Source of the DNA: Anaerolineae bacterium
GTDB taxonomy: Bacteria; Chloroflexota; Anaerolineae; B4-G1
Direction: 5' to 3'
NCBI GenBank assembly: GCA_027079895.1
Contig: JALWUZ010000292.1
Location: 1 to 6,254 of the forward strand
DNA: 6,254 nt
Below are positions 1-5,650 of the stretch, in pieces; position 1 is the first letter of the stretch, and the number at the start of each line of letters is the position of its first letter. Both the position numbers and the translations under genes were made by a program. Below the pieces are notes generated by a model, which saw only the letters and a program-made list of their open reading frames with translations, ran no database searches and was not told where the DNA came from.

Positions 1-276
1 TTCCCCGTCAGCCCCGACGGGAAGGTGACGCTGACGTTGGAGGCGACCGAACACGTCTGGGCACGGGTGAAGCGGGACGGCCAGACGGTGTGGGAGTCTA
101 TGTTGGCCCCCGGCCAGTCCAAGACTTGGACGGGGCAGCAGATGATCATCGTCGAGACCGGCAACGGAGCCGGGCTGCAAGTGACCGTCAACGGGCAGCC
201 GCAGGGCGCGATGTGCAGGCGGGCCGAAGTCTGCACCCGCGCCTGGGCCGCCATCGGCGAGGTGTTGCTCCCCTGA
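1..276 (+). CDS. rodZ: RodZ-like cytoskeletal/cell-shape protein, C-terminal domain (5' end outside window)
   Basis: This is the last 91 codons of a gene whose start lies upstream of the window; the frame is open from base 1 and ends at TGA 274-276. The protein matches the C-terminal beta-rich domain (DUF4115) of RodZ, with the sequence TLEATEHVWARV, a DGQTVWESML segment, APGQSKTWTG and the signature TGNGAGLQVTVNGQ. RodZ is a bitopic membrane protein that links MreB filaments to the wall-synthesis machinery; this domain lies outside the membrane. The N-terminal helix-turn-helix and membrane helix would be upstream and are not seen. The extreme C-terminus (AMCRRAEVCTRAW) departs from the LG..GEVVxRxW pattern I expect of the family and carries two cysteines. 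rimO follows after 2 nt, so the two are probably co-transcribed and translationally coupled. The family call is firm; the symbol follows from the domain only. Confidence 0.82.
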   Translation, partial: FPVSPDGKVTLTLEATEHVWARVKRDGQTVWESMLAPGQSKTWTGQQMIIVETGNGAGLQVTVNGQPQGAMCRRAEVCTRAWAAIGEVLLP

Positions 277-278
277 CT

Positions 279-1619
279 ATGACCTCTTCCCCTGGATTTT
301 ACCTGGTCTCCCTCGGCTGTCCCAAGAACCTGGTGGACAGCGAGGGGATGGCGACGCTCTTGCGACGCGCCGGCTACCTCCCCGCCGACCGGCCGGAGGA
401 GGCCGACCTGCTCATCGTCAACACCTGCGGCTTCATCGCTCCGGCGCGGGAGGAGTCGCAGGCAGTGCTGCGGGAGTTGGCCCAGGCCCGCCGCCGGGGG
501 CAGAAGATCATCGCCGCCGGGTGCTACGCCCAACGCTCCCCCGACGAACTGGCCGCCGCCATCCCCGGCCTCGACGGGCTGCTCGGCACGCGCCGCTGGA
601 TGGAGATCGTCTCGCTGGCCCGGCGGTTGGTGCCGACGCCGCCGCACGTGGCAGAGGGCCGGGGAGAAGTGCTCCGCGCCGCCGTCCAGGGGAGCAGCGC
701 GTACCTCAAGGTGGCCGACGGCTGTCGCCGCTCCTGCGCCTTCTGCGCCATCCCGCTCATCAAGGGGACGGCGGTCAGCCGCCCCCTGGAGGCCATCCTC
801 GCCGACGCCCGGCGGCTGGCGGAACGGGGGGTGCAGGAGATCATCCTCATCGCCCAGGACACCAGCGACTACGGCTTCGACCTGGGGCTGCGGGACGGGC
901 TGGCGCTGCTGTTGGACGAACTGGTCGCCGCCGTCCCCCAGGTGCCCTGGATTCGGGTGATGTACGCCTTTCCGGGCCGCGTCACCGCGCACCTGATCGA
1001 GACGCTGGCCCGCCATCCCCAGATACTCCCCTACATTGACATCCCCCTGCAACACGCCCATCCCGCCGTGCTCCGCCGGATGCGCCGCCCGTCCGACGTG
1101 GAGGAGATGCGCCGCACCATCCGCCGCCTGCGGGCGGCACTCCCCGACGTGGCCATCCGCACCACCTTCCTGGTCGGCTTCCCCGGCGAGACCGAGGAGG
1201 AGTTCCAAACGCTGCTGGATTTCGTCGCCGAGATGGAGTTCGACCGGGCGGGGGTGTTCACCTACTCCCACGAGGATGGCACGCCGGCCTACGCGCTGCC
1301 GGACGATGTGCCGGAGGAGGTGAAAGCGGAGCGGCGGGAGCGGCTGATGGAGTTGCAGCAGGGGATTTCGCTGCGGAAGAATCAGGCCCTCATCGGGCGG
1401 AGGCTGGACGTGCTCGTCGAGGGAGTCGGGGATGGGCTCAGCGTGGGGCGGTCGTATCGGGACGCGCCGGAGATTGACGGGTTGGTGCTGGTGCCGACGG
1501 AGTTGCCGGTGGGGGAGATCGTCCCGGTGCGCATCACCGCGGCCCTGGAGTACGACTTGGTCGGGGAGTTAGCCGCCGGGCGCGGTCGAAGACAGCGAGC
1601 CCCCGCGTCCCCTCAATAG
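279..1619 (+). CDS. rimO: Ribosomal protein S12 methylthiotransferase RimO (radical SAM)
   Basis: RimO adds a methylthio group to the conserved aspartate of ribosomal protein S12, using two [4Fe-4S] clusters and S-adenosylmethionine. The 446-residue product has the full family layout. The N-terminal MTTase domain has cluster cysteines C14 (SLGCPKNLVDSE), C50 (NTCGFI) and C82 (AAGCYAQR). The radical SAM core has C149/C153/C156 (DGCRRSCAFC), followed by FLVGFPGETEEEF near 297-309. The TRAM domain spans about 366-431 (GRSYRDAPEIDGLVLV). SLGCPKN plus NTCGFI favours RimO over MiaB. The start is ATG 279, 2 nt after the rodZ stop; the frame is open back to 90, but that part is only the shadow of rodZ. 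No strong ribosome-binding site precedes it (GAGG lies about 14 nt upstream), consistent with coupling. The post-core motif reads IKGTAVSRP where many family members have RG..RSRP. The last 15 residues are an Arg/Pro-rich tail. Confidence 0.96.
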   Translation: MTSSPGFYLVSLGCPKNLVDSEGMATLLRRAGYLPADRPEEADLLIVNTCGFIAPAREESQAVLRELAQARRRGQKIIAAGCYAQRSPDELAAAIPGLDGLLGTRRWMEIVSLARRLVPTPPHVAEGRGEVLRAAVQGSSAYLKVADGCRRSCAFCAIPLIKGTAVSRPLEAILADARRLAERGVQEIILIAQDTSDYGFDLGLRDGLALLLDELVAAVPQVPWIRVMYAFPGRVTAHLIETLARHPQILPYIDIPLQHAHPAVLRRMRRPSDVEEMRRTIRRLRAALPDVAIRTTFLVGFPGETEEEFQTLLDFVAEMEFDRAGVFTYSHEDGTPAYALPDDVPEEVKAERRERLMELQQGISLRKNQALIGRRLDVLVEGVGDGLSVGRSYRDAPEIDGLVLVPTELPVGEIVPVRITAALEYDLVGELAAGRGRRQRAPASPQ

Positions 1620-1663
1620 CCCCTGAGCACCAGCGGCAGATACACCCGCCGCGTCTCCCCCCG
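1613..1663 (-). pseudogene. Possible 3' remnant of a secreted-protein gene (ends YLPLVLRGY, stop)
   Basis: On the minus strand the gap between rimO and the kinase gene reads R-G-E-T-R-R-V-Y-L-P-L-V-L-R-G-Y followed by TGA at 1615-1613. From memory, a C-terminal tail of the form YLPLVLR/YLPLVMR is common in exported proteins of Anaerolineae. The frame continues upstream only as a shadow of the kinase 3' end (read +1 relative to it), so no intact gene is attached, and the stop overlaps the last codons of rimO on the other strand. It may be the last trace of a deleted gene. It is only 16 codons, so chance cannot be excluded. Confidence 0.3.
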
Positions 1664-1667
1664 GCTA

Positions 1668-2879
1668 TCACGACTGCATCCGCGGCAGGGTGAAAGTGAA
1701 CGTCGCCCCGTGCCCCTCCTCGCTCTCGACAGTGATCTCCCCCCCGTGCGCCTCCACGATCTGCTGGGTGATACTGAGCCCCAACCCCGTGCCGACGACG
1801 CTCTTCTCCGTGCCGGGGACGCGGTAGAACCGCTCGAAGATGTGCGGCAGGGAGTCGGCCGGTATGCCGGGCCCGGTGTCGGACACGCTGACGACCAGGT
1901 GATCCTCCTCGGCGCGGGCGGTGACGGTGATCTTATCCCCCTCCCGACAGTATTTGACGGCGTTGCTCAGCAGGTTGAGCATGACCTGGTGCAGCCGCTG
2001 GGCGTCGCCGCGCACCGGCGGCATCATCACCGGCACGTCCACCGCGACCTCGATGTCTTTGGATTCCGCCTGGGGCAGAATGACGTTGATCGCCATCAGG
2101 ATGACGGTGCTCAAGTCCACCTCGTCTTGAGCGATGGAGGCGCGGCCCGATTCCAGCCGGGCCAGGTCGAGGAAATTGGTGGTCATCTCGCTTATGCGGG
2201 CGGCCTCCCGCTGGACGATGGCGGCGAACTGGGCGCATTGCTCTTTGGTGATCTCCGGCCTCTGCATCAGGTCGGCGTAGGCGATGACGGAGGTCAACGG
2301 AGTGCGCATCTCGTGGACGATCTCGGAGATGAGGTCGGACTGCTGGAAGAGAATCGCGTTCTGCACGGCGACCGCCGCCTGATTGCCCAGCACGGAGAGC
2401 AGTTCGACATCCTCCTGGGTGAAATTCTCGCCGTCCTGTTTGTTGACCGCCTCCAACACGCCGATGACCTCGTCCCTGGCGATGAGGGGGACGGCCAAGA
2501 TGGTGTGGGTCTCGAAATCGGAGATGGCGTCCGCCGTGCGGGAGAAGTGGAAGCGGGGATCCCTGGCCGGGTCGGTGACGACCAGCGGCTCGCCGTGTTT
2601 GACCACCCAGCCGGCCACGCTGCCTTCCATCGGCACGACGATCGCCCGGACGCCCGGCAGGTTGGTCGCTGCCGTGAAGTGCAACTGGCCGCTCTTGCGG
2701 TCGAGCAGCATGATGGAGCACTCGGCGGCGTTGGAGATCTCCTGGGCCGCCTCGACGATGTTGTGCAACAGCGTGCTCAGCACCAGGGTGGAGTTCAACG
2801 AGCGGCTGATCTCGATCAGCCGTTCCAGGTGGGCGACCCGGCGTTTCAAACCGCTCTCGACGTGTTCGGAATTTCCCAT
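1668..2879 (-). CDS. Soluble GAF-domain sensor histidine kinase
   Basis: A 403-residue two-component sensor kinase that should autophosphorylate on a histidine and pass the phosphate to a response regulator; no regulator is in the window. An N-terminal amphipathic/coiled segment (about 1-35) leads into a GAF sensor domain at roughly 30-175 (ISNAAECSIMLLD, GSVAGWVVKHGEPLVV, ILAVPLIARDEVIGVLEAVN). The dimerisation/phosphoacceptor helix has H189 in SEIVHEMRTPLTSV. The ATPase domain carries the N box (HQVMLNLLSNAVKY, 297-310), G1 (SDTGPGIP), F box (FERFYR) and G2 (GTGLGLSI). No membrane segment or signal peptide is visible, so it is cytoplasmic and the signal is probably a small molecule or redox cue bound by GAF; the ligand cannot be read from sequence. 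The start ATG 2879 is chosen because GGGGAGAGG precedes it at good spacing. The frame stays open to 3251, but that part is a shadow of the sirtuin gene. It lies 5 nt after the sirtuin stop. Confidence 0.93.
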   Translation of the reverse strand: MGNSEHVESGLKRRVAHLERLIEISRSLNSTLVLSTLLHNIVEAAQEISNAAECSIMLLDRKSGQLHFTAATNLPGVRAIVVPMEGSVAGWVVKHGEPLVVTDPARDPRFHFSRTADAISDFETHTILAVPLIARDEVIGVLEAVNKQDGENFTQEDVELLSVLGNQAAVAVQNAILFQQSDLISEIVHEMRTPLTSVIAYADLMQRPEITKEQCAQFAAIVQREAARISEMTTNFLDLARLESGRASIAQDEVDLSTVILMAINVILPQAESKDIEVAVDVPVMMPPVRGDAQRLHQVMLNLLSNAVKYCREGDKITVTARAEEDHLVVSVSDTGPGIPADSLPHIFERFYRVPGTEKSVVGTGLGLSITQQIVEAHGGEITVESEEGHGATFTFTLPRMQS

Positions 2880-2884
2880 CGCAT

Positions 2885-3643
2885 CTACCTCTCCCCGCAG
2901 GCCCGGACGATGGCCGGCAACGCGGTCACAACGTCGGCGTGGATGACCACGGCAGCCCTTGAGTCCAAGTAGGTGGGGGTCAAGTTGACGATAATCACCC
3001 GCCCGCCGTGCTCCAGCACCATCAGTGGCAACTGGGAGGCCGGCGTGACCACCAGCGACGAGCCGACGACGAGCATCAAATCGGCGCGGGCGGCGTGTTC
3101 CAGGGCGCGATTGAGCACCTTCAGCGGCAGCGGCTCGCCGAAGAGGACGACATCGGGTTTCAGCCAGTTGCCGCACCGGGGGCAACGGGGCACCGCGCCG
3201 GTGGCGAGAAAGTCGTCCAGGTAGCGGTCGGCGGGGGCCCGCCAGTGGCAATCGAGACAGACCACGTCGCGGGTGTGGCCGTGCAGTTCCAGCACCTCCT
3301 GCGACCCGCCCCGTTGGTGCAGGCCGTCAATGTTCTGGGTCAGGACGGCCCGCAGGTGTCCGGCCCGCTCCAACTCGGCCAGGGCGCGATGGGCCGGATT
3401 GGCCTCCGCCGCCCGCATCACCTCCACCAGCGGACGCATCCAGTCGTAGAACGCCTGGGGGTCGCGGCGGAAGGCCCGAATGGAGACGATGTCCATCGGG
3501 TTGGCGTGCTCCCAGAGCCCGGTCCCCGGCGAGCGGAAATCGGGTATGCCGGAGGGGGTGCTGATCCCCGCGCCGGTCAGTGCGACGGGGTGCTGCGCCT
3601 CGCACAGCAGAGCCGCCGCTTCGGTGATGAGGTCATCGCCCAT
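2885..3643 (-). CDS. cobB: NAD-dependent protein deacylase, sirtuin (Sir2/CobB family)
   Basis: A 252-residue sirtuin, a normal bacterial length, that removes acyl groups from lysine side chains using NAD+. The Rossmann-fold NAD site shows GAGIS (24-28), PDFRS (34-38) and TQNIDGLH (102-109); the catalytic base is H121 in LELHGH. A structural zinc site is formed by C129/C132 and C154/C157 (CLDC, CPRC). KPDVVLFGE and VGSSLVV (193-199) complete the pocket. At the position where SIRT5/CobB-type desuccinylases have Tyr-x-x-Arg this protein reads YDWM (66-69), so the Arg is missing; by family knowledge this points to deacetylase rather than desuccinylase activity. ATG 3643 is the only plausible start; GGGGGTG is a short-spaced ribosome-binding site. 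It probably leads a two-gene unit with the histidine kinase, driven by the promoter at 3821-3849. The symbol is by family; orthology to E. coli CobB is not established. Confidence 0.94.
   Translation of the reverse strand: MGDDLITEAAALLCEAQHPVALTGAGISTPSGIPDFRSPGTGLWEHANPMDIVSIRAFRRDPQAFYDWMRPLVEVMRAAEANPAHRALAELERAGHLRAVLTQNIDGLHQRGGSQEVLELHGHTRDVVCLDCHWRAPADRYLDDFLATGAVPRCPRCGNWLKPDVVLFGEPLPLKVLNRALEHAARADLMLVVGSSLVVTPASQLPLMVLEHGGRVIIVNLTPTYLDSRAAVVIHADVVTALPAIVRACGER
2887..2896 (-). promoter_or_regulatory. Ribosome-binding site of the histidine kinase inside the sirtuin 3' end
   Basis: Read on the minus strand, GGGGAGAGGTAG gives the last sirtuin codons (Gly-Glu-Arg-stop), and its GGGGAGAGG doubles as a Shine-Dalgarno sequence for ATG 2879. 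The stop and the next start are 5 nt apart, which favours translational coupling and fixes the kinase start. A second ATG (2884-2882) lies just before it out of frame and is not used by a long frame. Confidence 0.7.
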
Positions 3644-3657
3644 TTCACCCCCAAAAC

Positions 3658-3690
3658 AGAGTCGCCGGTCAGCAGCGTACCGGCGACTCT
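3658..3690 (-). promoter_or_regulatory. Perfect 12-bp stem-loop in the sirtuin leader (terminator or translation control)
   Basis: The arms at 3658-3669 (AGAGTCGCCGGT) and 3679-3690 (ACCGGCGACTCT) are exact reverse complements around a 9-nt loop; two G-U pairs could extend the stem. On the minus strand it is followed by G, TTTT, then GGGGGTGAA and the sirtuin ATG. The short U run makes it a weak candidate intrinsic terminator or attenuator. Its closeness to the ribosome-binding site also allows control of translation. On the plus strand no T run follows, so it is not a plus-strand terminator. Confidence 0.6.
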
Positions 3691-3809
3691 ACGACCAACA
3701 GGTAGTAGTTCCCAGCGCACACGCTCCAACACGGCCCTCGACCCTCGTTATCGGCAGGGCCGCCATTTCCCGTTGATTCGCCGTCCGTGAAGGAAAACGT
3801 GGTGGTCAT
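3669..3809 (-). CDS. Possible 46-residue leader ORF upstream of the sirtuin gene
   Basis: An ATG at 3809 opens a 46-codon frame ending at TGA 3671-3669, too short to be called by length alone. The peptide begins MTTTFSFTDGES and ends NYYLLVVESPVRC, with three Cys in the second half; I do not recognise it. AGGCGG sits 5 nt before the ATG. The promoter at 3821-3849 would start transcription at about 3814-3810, which would exclude that AGGCGG and make the message nearly leaderless. Third-position GC is about 72 percent by my count, apparently lower than in the neighbouring genes, which argues for caution. Its last codons form the 5' arm and loop of the 3658-3690 hairpin, and its stop lies 25 nt before the sirtuin ATG. 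It may be a regulatory leader peptide, a small protein, or an accidental frame. Confidence 0.25.
   Translation of the reverse strand: MTTTFSFTDGESTGNGGPADNEGRGPCWSVCAGNYYLLVVESPVRC
3732..3762 (-). repeat. Upstream stem-loop in the sirtuin leader
   Basis: The 7-nt arms CGGCCCT (3732-3738) and AGGGCCG (3756-3762) are exact reverse complements around a 17-nt loop, with one further G-U pair possible. It is the weaker of two stem-loops in the leader. In GC-rich DNA such arms arise by chance fairly often, so only the combination with the 12-bp hairpin makes it notable. Confidence 0.35.
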
Positions 3810-3820
3810 TACAGCCGCCT

Positions 3821-3849
3821 ACTGTAACACAGAACGCAGCACTTGACAA
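3821..3849 (-). promoter_or_regulatory. Predicted sigma70-type promoter for the sirtuin-kinase unit
   Basis: On the minus strand a -35 box TTGTCA (3849-3844, 5 of 6 to consensus) lies exactly 17 nt from a -10 box TACAGT (3826-3821, 4 of 6). The -10 is preceded by TGT, an extended -10 match. The predicted start is near 3814, giving a leader of about 170 nt before the sirtuin ATG at 3643. The local AT content is well above the surroundings. It lies in the only non-coding stretch separating the thiolase from the sirtuin, which supports separate transcription of the two units. Confidence 0.55.
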
Positions 3850-3851
3850 GT
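3841..3851. promoter_or_regulatory. Small palindrome over the -35 box, possible operator
   Basis: ACTTG-A-CAAGT is an 11-nt palindrome with 5-nt arms that covers the whole -35 element of the predicted sirtuin promoter. A repressor bound here would block RNA polymerase. The match is short and no regulator is encoded nearby, so this is only a candidate. Confidence 0.25.
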
Positions 3852-3916
3852 CGGCGTTGGGCTCGGCATCTTGACGACCGCGCGGCCACACACCGCCCCC
3901 AATGCGTCGTCCCCGC

Positions 3917-5119
3917 TCACAGCAGCCCCACGATGGTCACGCTGCACACGTTCATATACGGCATTCCCCCCAGGTTGTGAGTCAGGCCGTAACGCGGGTT
4001 TTCGATCTGCCGCTCGCCGGCGCGGCCCAGCAGTTGCAGATACATCTCGTACAGCATCCGCAGGCCGGACGCCCCGATGGGATGGCCGAAACACTTGAGC
4101 CCCCCATCTGGCTGGCAGGGGATGACCCCGTCCCGGTCGTAGAAGCCGTCCAGGATATCCCTGGGGGCTTCCCCCGGCGCGGAGATGTGCAAATCTTCCA
4201 TCGTCACCAACTCGGTGATGGAGAAACAATCGTGAACCTCCATCATACTGATCTCCGCGCGGGGGTCGCTGATTCCGGCCTCGCGGTACGCCTCCGCGCT
4301 GCACTTGGCGGTGGTGATGAAATGATCCCCCTCCCAGGCGTTGTACCCCAGTTCCTCCCCGCTGCTGAGGGCCACCTGGAGAGCCTTGACGGTGACGATC
4401 TCCTGCTTCCCCAGCCCCCTGGCGACCTCCGGCGTGGCGACGATGGCGCAGGCCGCCCCGTCGCTGACGCCGCAACAGTCGAACAGGCCCAGCGGATAGG
4501 CGACGGTCGGGGCGGCCAACACCTGCTCCATCGTCACCGGGCGGCGCAGGTGCGCTTTGGGATTCAGCGCGGCGTTGGCGTGGCTCTTGACGGAGACGTG
4601 GGCCATCGCCCGCTTCAAGTCGCTCATCGGGATGGAGTGCCGGGCGGCGTAGGCGGTCGCCAGTTGCGCGAAGGCCCCCGGCGCGGTGACGTTCGGCATC
4701 CACTGCCAGGCGAGCGTCCCGGCGTTGGCGCCCCAGTTGGGCAGCCCGCCGTAGCCGATGTCCTTCAACTTCTCGGCCCCCAGGGCGAGAGCGATGTCGC
4801 AGGCCCCGGAGGCGACGGCGTAACAGGCTCCGCGAAAAGCCTCCGTGCCGGTGGCGCAGTAATTCTCCACGCGGGTGACGGGAATCTTGGGGAGCCGCAG
4901 CGTCAGAGAGAGCGGCAACGCGCTCTTGCCGGCGTTGATCTCCTCGAAACAGGTGCCGAGCCAGGCGGCCTGAATCTCCTCCTTGCCGATTCCGGCGTCG
5001 GCGAGGGCCTCCTCGAACGCCTCCACCATCAGTTCCTCGACCCCCACGTCCCATCGCTCGCCGAAACGGGTACACCCCATCCCGATGATGGCGACTTTGT
5101 CCCGGATACCGGTTGCCAT
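3917..5119 (-). CDS. Thiolase / acetyl-CoA acetyltransferase, SCP-x type
   Basis: A 400-residue thiolase-fold enzyme that would make or break a carbon-carbon bond in acyl-CoA substrates. It starts KVAIIGMGCTRFGER, typical of the SCP-x/non-specific-lipid-transfer thiolase subgroup rather than classical biosynthetic thiolases. The nucleophilic Cys is C88 in VENYCATGTEA. H296 in MEVHDCFS and H346 in FGHPIGASG supply the rest of the active site. GVSDGAACAIVAT near 217-229 is the conserved core strand region. It is cytoplasmic, with no signal peptide. The start ATG 5119 has AGGAGG 5 nt upstream (5125-5130). It is the last gene of a minus-strand run that begins with an OB-fold protein; thiolases of this subgroup usually work with DUF35-type OB-fold partners, seen in the archaeal thiolase/HMG-CoA synthase complex. 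The true substrate is unknown. No clear terminator follows the stop at 3917. Confidence 0.9.
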   Translation of the reverse strand: MATGIRDKVAIIGMGCTRFGERWDVGVEELMVEAFEEALADAGIGKEEIQAAWLGTCFEEINAGKSALPLSLTLRLPKIPVTRVENYCATGTEAFRGACYAVASGACDIALALGAEKLKDIGYGGLPNWGANAGTLAWQWMPNVTAPGAFAQLATAYAARHSIPMSDLKRAMAHVSVKSHANAALNPKAHLRRPVTMEQVLAAPTVAYPLGLFDCCGVSDGAACAIVATPEVARGLGKQEIVTVKALQVALSSGEELGYNAWEGDHFITTAKCSAEAYREAGISDPRAEISMMEVHDCFSITELVTMEDLHISAPGEAPRDILDGFYDRDGVIPCQPDGGLKCFGHPIGASGLRMLYEMYLQLLGRAGERQIENPRYGLTHNLGGMPYMNVCSVTIVGLL

Positions 5120-5152
5120 ACGCGCCTCCTCTCGCCGCCTGGGGATGGCCGT

Positions 5153-5590
5153 CTACTGCCCGGCGGCCACCTGCAAGCGACACCAGGCGTACAGAGCGTC
5201 GTACACCTCGAACTGGCGTTCCAGATTCTCGTAATCGTCGGGGAAGCGCAGGCTGTAGCCGACGGCGATCGCTTCCAGCCCGGCCGCGATCGGGTCCGCC
5301 TGCCGGTCGGCCCGCACATCCGCGCTGTGGACGATCTGCGCCAGGCGCAGCAGGGCCTTATCCGTCAGGCCGAAGTGCTCGATGATGGTCTCGAAGGAGC
5401 ATTTCCCATCGTGATGCCCCAGTTCGACCCCCGGCGCGTCGAAAGGAATTGCCCCGGTCTCCTCGGCGACCTCCTGCACCCGGCTCTTGGGGACGAACAG
5501 GAACTCGGCCTCGGAGTCCACGAACCGGCTGATGAGCCAGGGGCAGGCGACGCGGTCTACGTGAACGTGTGAACGTGTGACCCACTTCAT
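5153..5590 (-). CDS. ChrB C-terminal-domain protein (stand-alone)
   Basis: A 145-residue protein matching the C-terminal domain of ChrB, annotated in databases as a chromate-resistance domain. The signature runs HVDRVACPWLISRFVD (10-25), EFLFVP, GAIPFDAPGVELGHHDGKCSFE (46-67), and a helical second half with GLTDKALLRLAQIVHSADV. Conserved H10, D12, C16, H59/H60 and C64 look like a metal- or cofactor-binding set. Full ChrB is about twice as long with an extra N-terminal half, missing here. No chromate transporter (ChrA) is nearby, so chromate resistance is not a safe function call. The start ATG 5590 has AGGAGG (5597-5602) 6 nt upstream; the frame stays open to 5833, but that is a shadow of the previous gene. 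It lies 47 nt after the CCGLGGC protein and 33 nt before the thiolase, so it is part of that operon. Confidence 0.85.
   Translation of the reverse strand: MKWVTRSHVHVDRVACPWLISRFVDSEAEFLFVPKSRVQEVAEETGAIPFDAPGVELGHHDGKCSFETIIEHFGLTDKALLRLAQIVHSADVRADRQADPIAAGLEAIAVGYSLRFPDDYENLERQFEVYDALYAWCRLQVAAGQ
5561..5580. repeat. 8-bp tandem repeat, 2.5 copies, inside the ChrB-domain gene start
   Basis: GTGAACGT is repeated twice, followed by GTGA, directly after the first codons of the ChrB-domain gene. It encodes the THR-Ser-His-Val-His-Val stretch. Because 8 is not a multiple of 3, gain or loss of one unit would shift the frame; whether this happens is unknown. The encoded HVHVDR fits the family motif, so the repeat may be incidental. 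Confidence 0.6.
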
Positions 5591-5630
5591 GATTTGCCTC
5601 CTATTGTGTGTGGATGAGGGCCGTTTCGGG

Positions 5631-5650
5631 CCGGCCTTCACCGGCCTTCC
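5631..5650. repeat. Tandem 10-bp repeat spanning the stop of the CCGLGGC gene
   Basis: CCGGCCTTCA is followed at once by CCGGCCTTCC (9 of 10 identical). The junction contains the stop codon of the upstream gene at 5638-5640. CCGGCC/GGCCGG also allows small hairpins here, but no U run follows, so I do not call a terminator. Confidence 0.45.

Noticed and set aside
90..278. Upstream extension of the rimO frame
   Set aside because: It only mirrors the rodZ gene in another frame; the family N-terminus begins at the ATG at 279.
1620..1667. Bidirectional terminator between rimO and the kinase gene
   Set aside because: I found only a weak GCCGCG/CGCGGC pairing with a long loop and no T run on either strand.
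1710..2972. 420-codon plus-strand frame opposite the kinase
   Set aside because: Antisense shadow in GC-rich DNA with biased, repetitive composition and no recognisable domain; the minus strand encodes a complete kinase.
2880..3251. Upstream extension of the kinase frame
   Set aside because: It overlaps the sirtuin gene out of frame; the ribosome-binding site and domain start point to ATG 2879.
3843..3848. Plus-strand TTGACA as a -35 box
   Set aside because: No fitting -10 box follows at 16-18 nt and there is no plus-strand gene downstream.
3878..3885. CCGCGCGG palindrome after the thiolase as terminator
   Set aside because: Eight bases without loop or U run; expected by chance at this GC content.
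3819..5183. 454-codon minus-strand frame across the thiolase
   Set aside because: Arg/Gly-rich out-of-frame reading of the thiolase gene without any domain.
3902..5572. 556-codon plus-strand frame opposite the thiolase and ChrB-domain genes
   Set aside because: Antisense shadow: it spans two real minus-strand genes and has no family signature.
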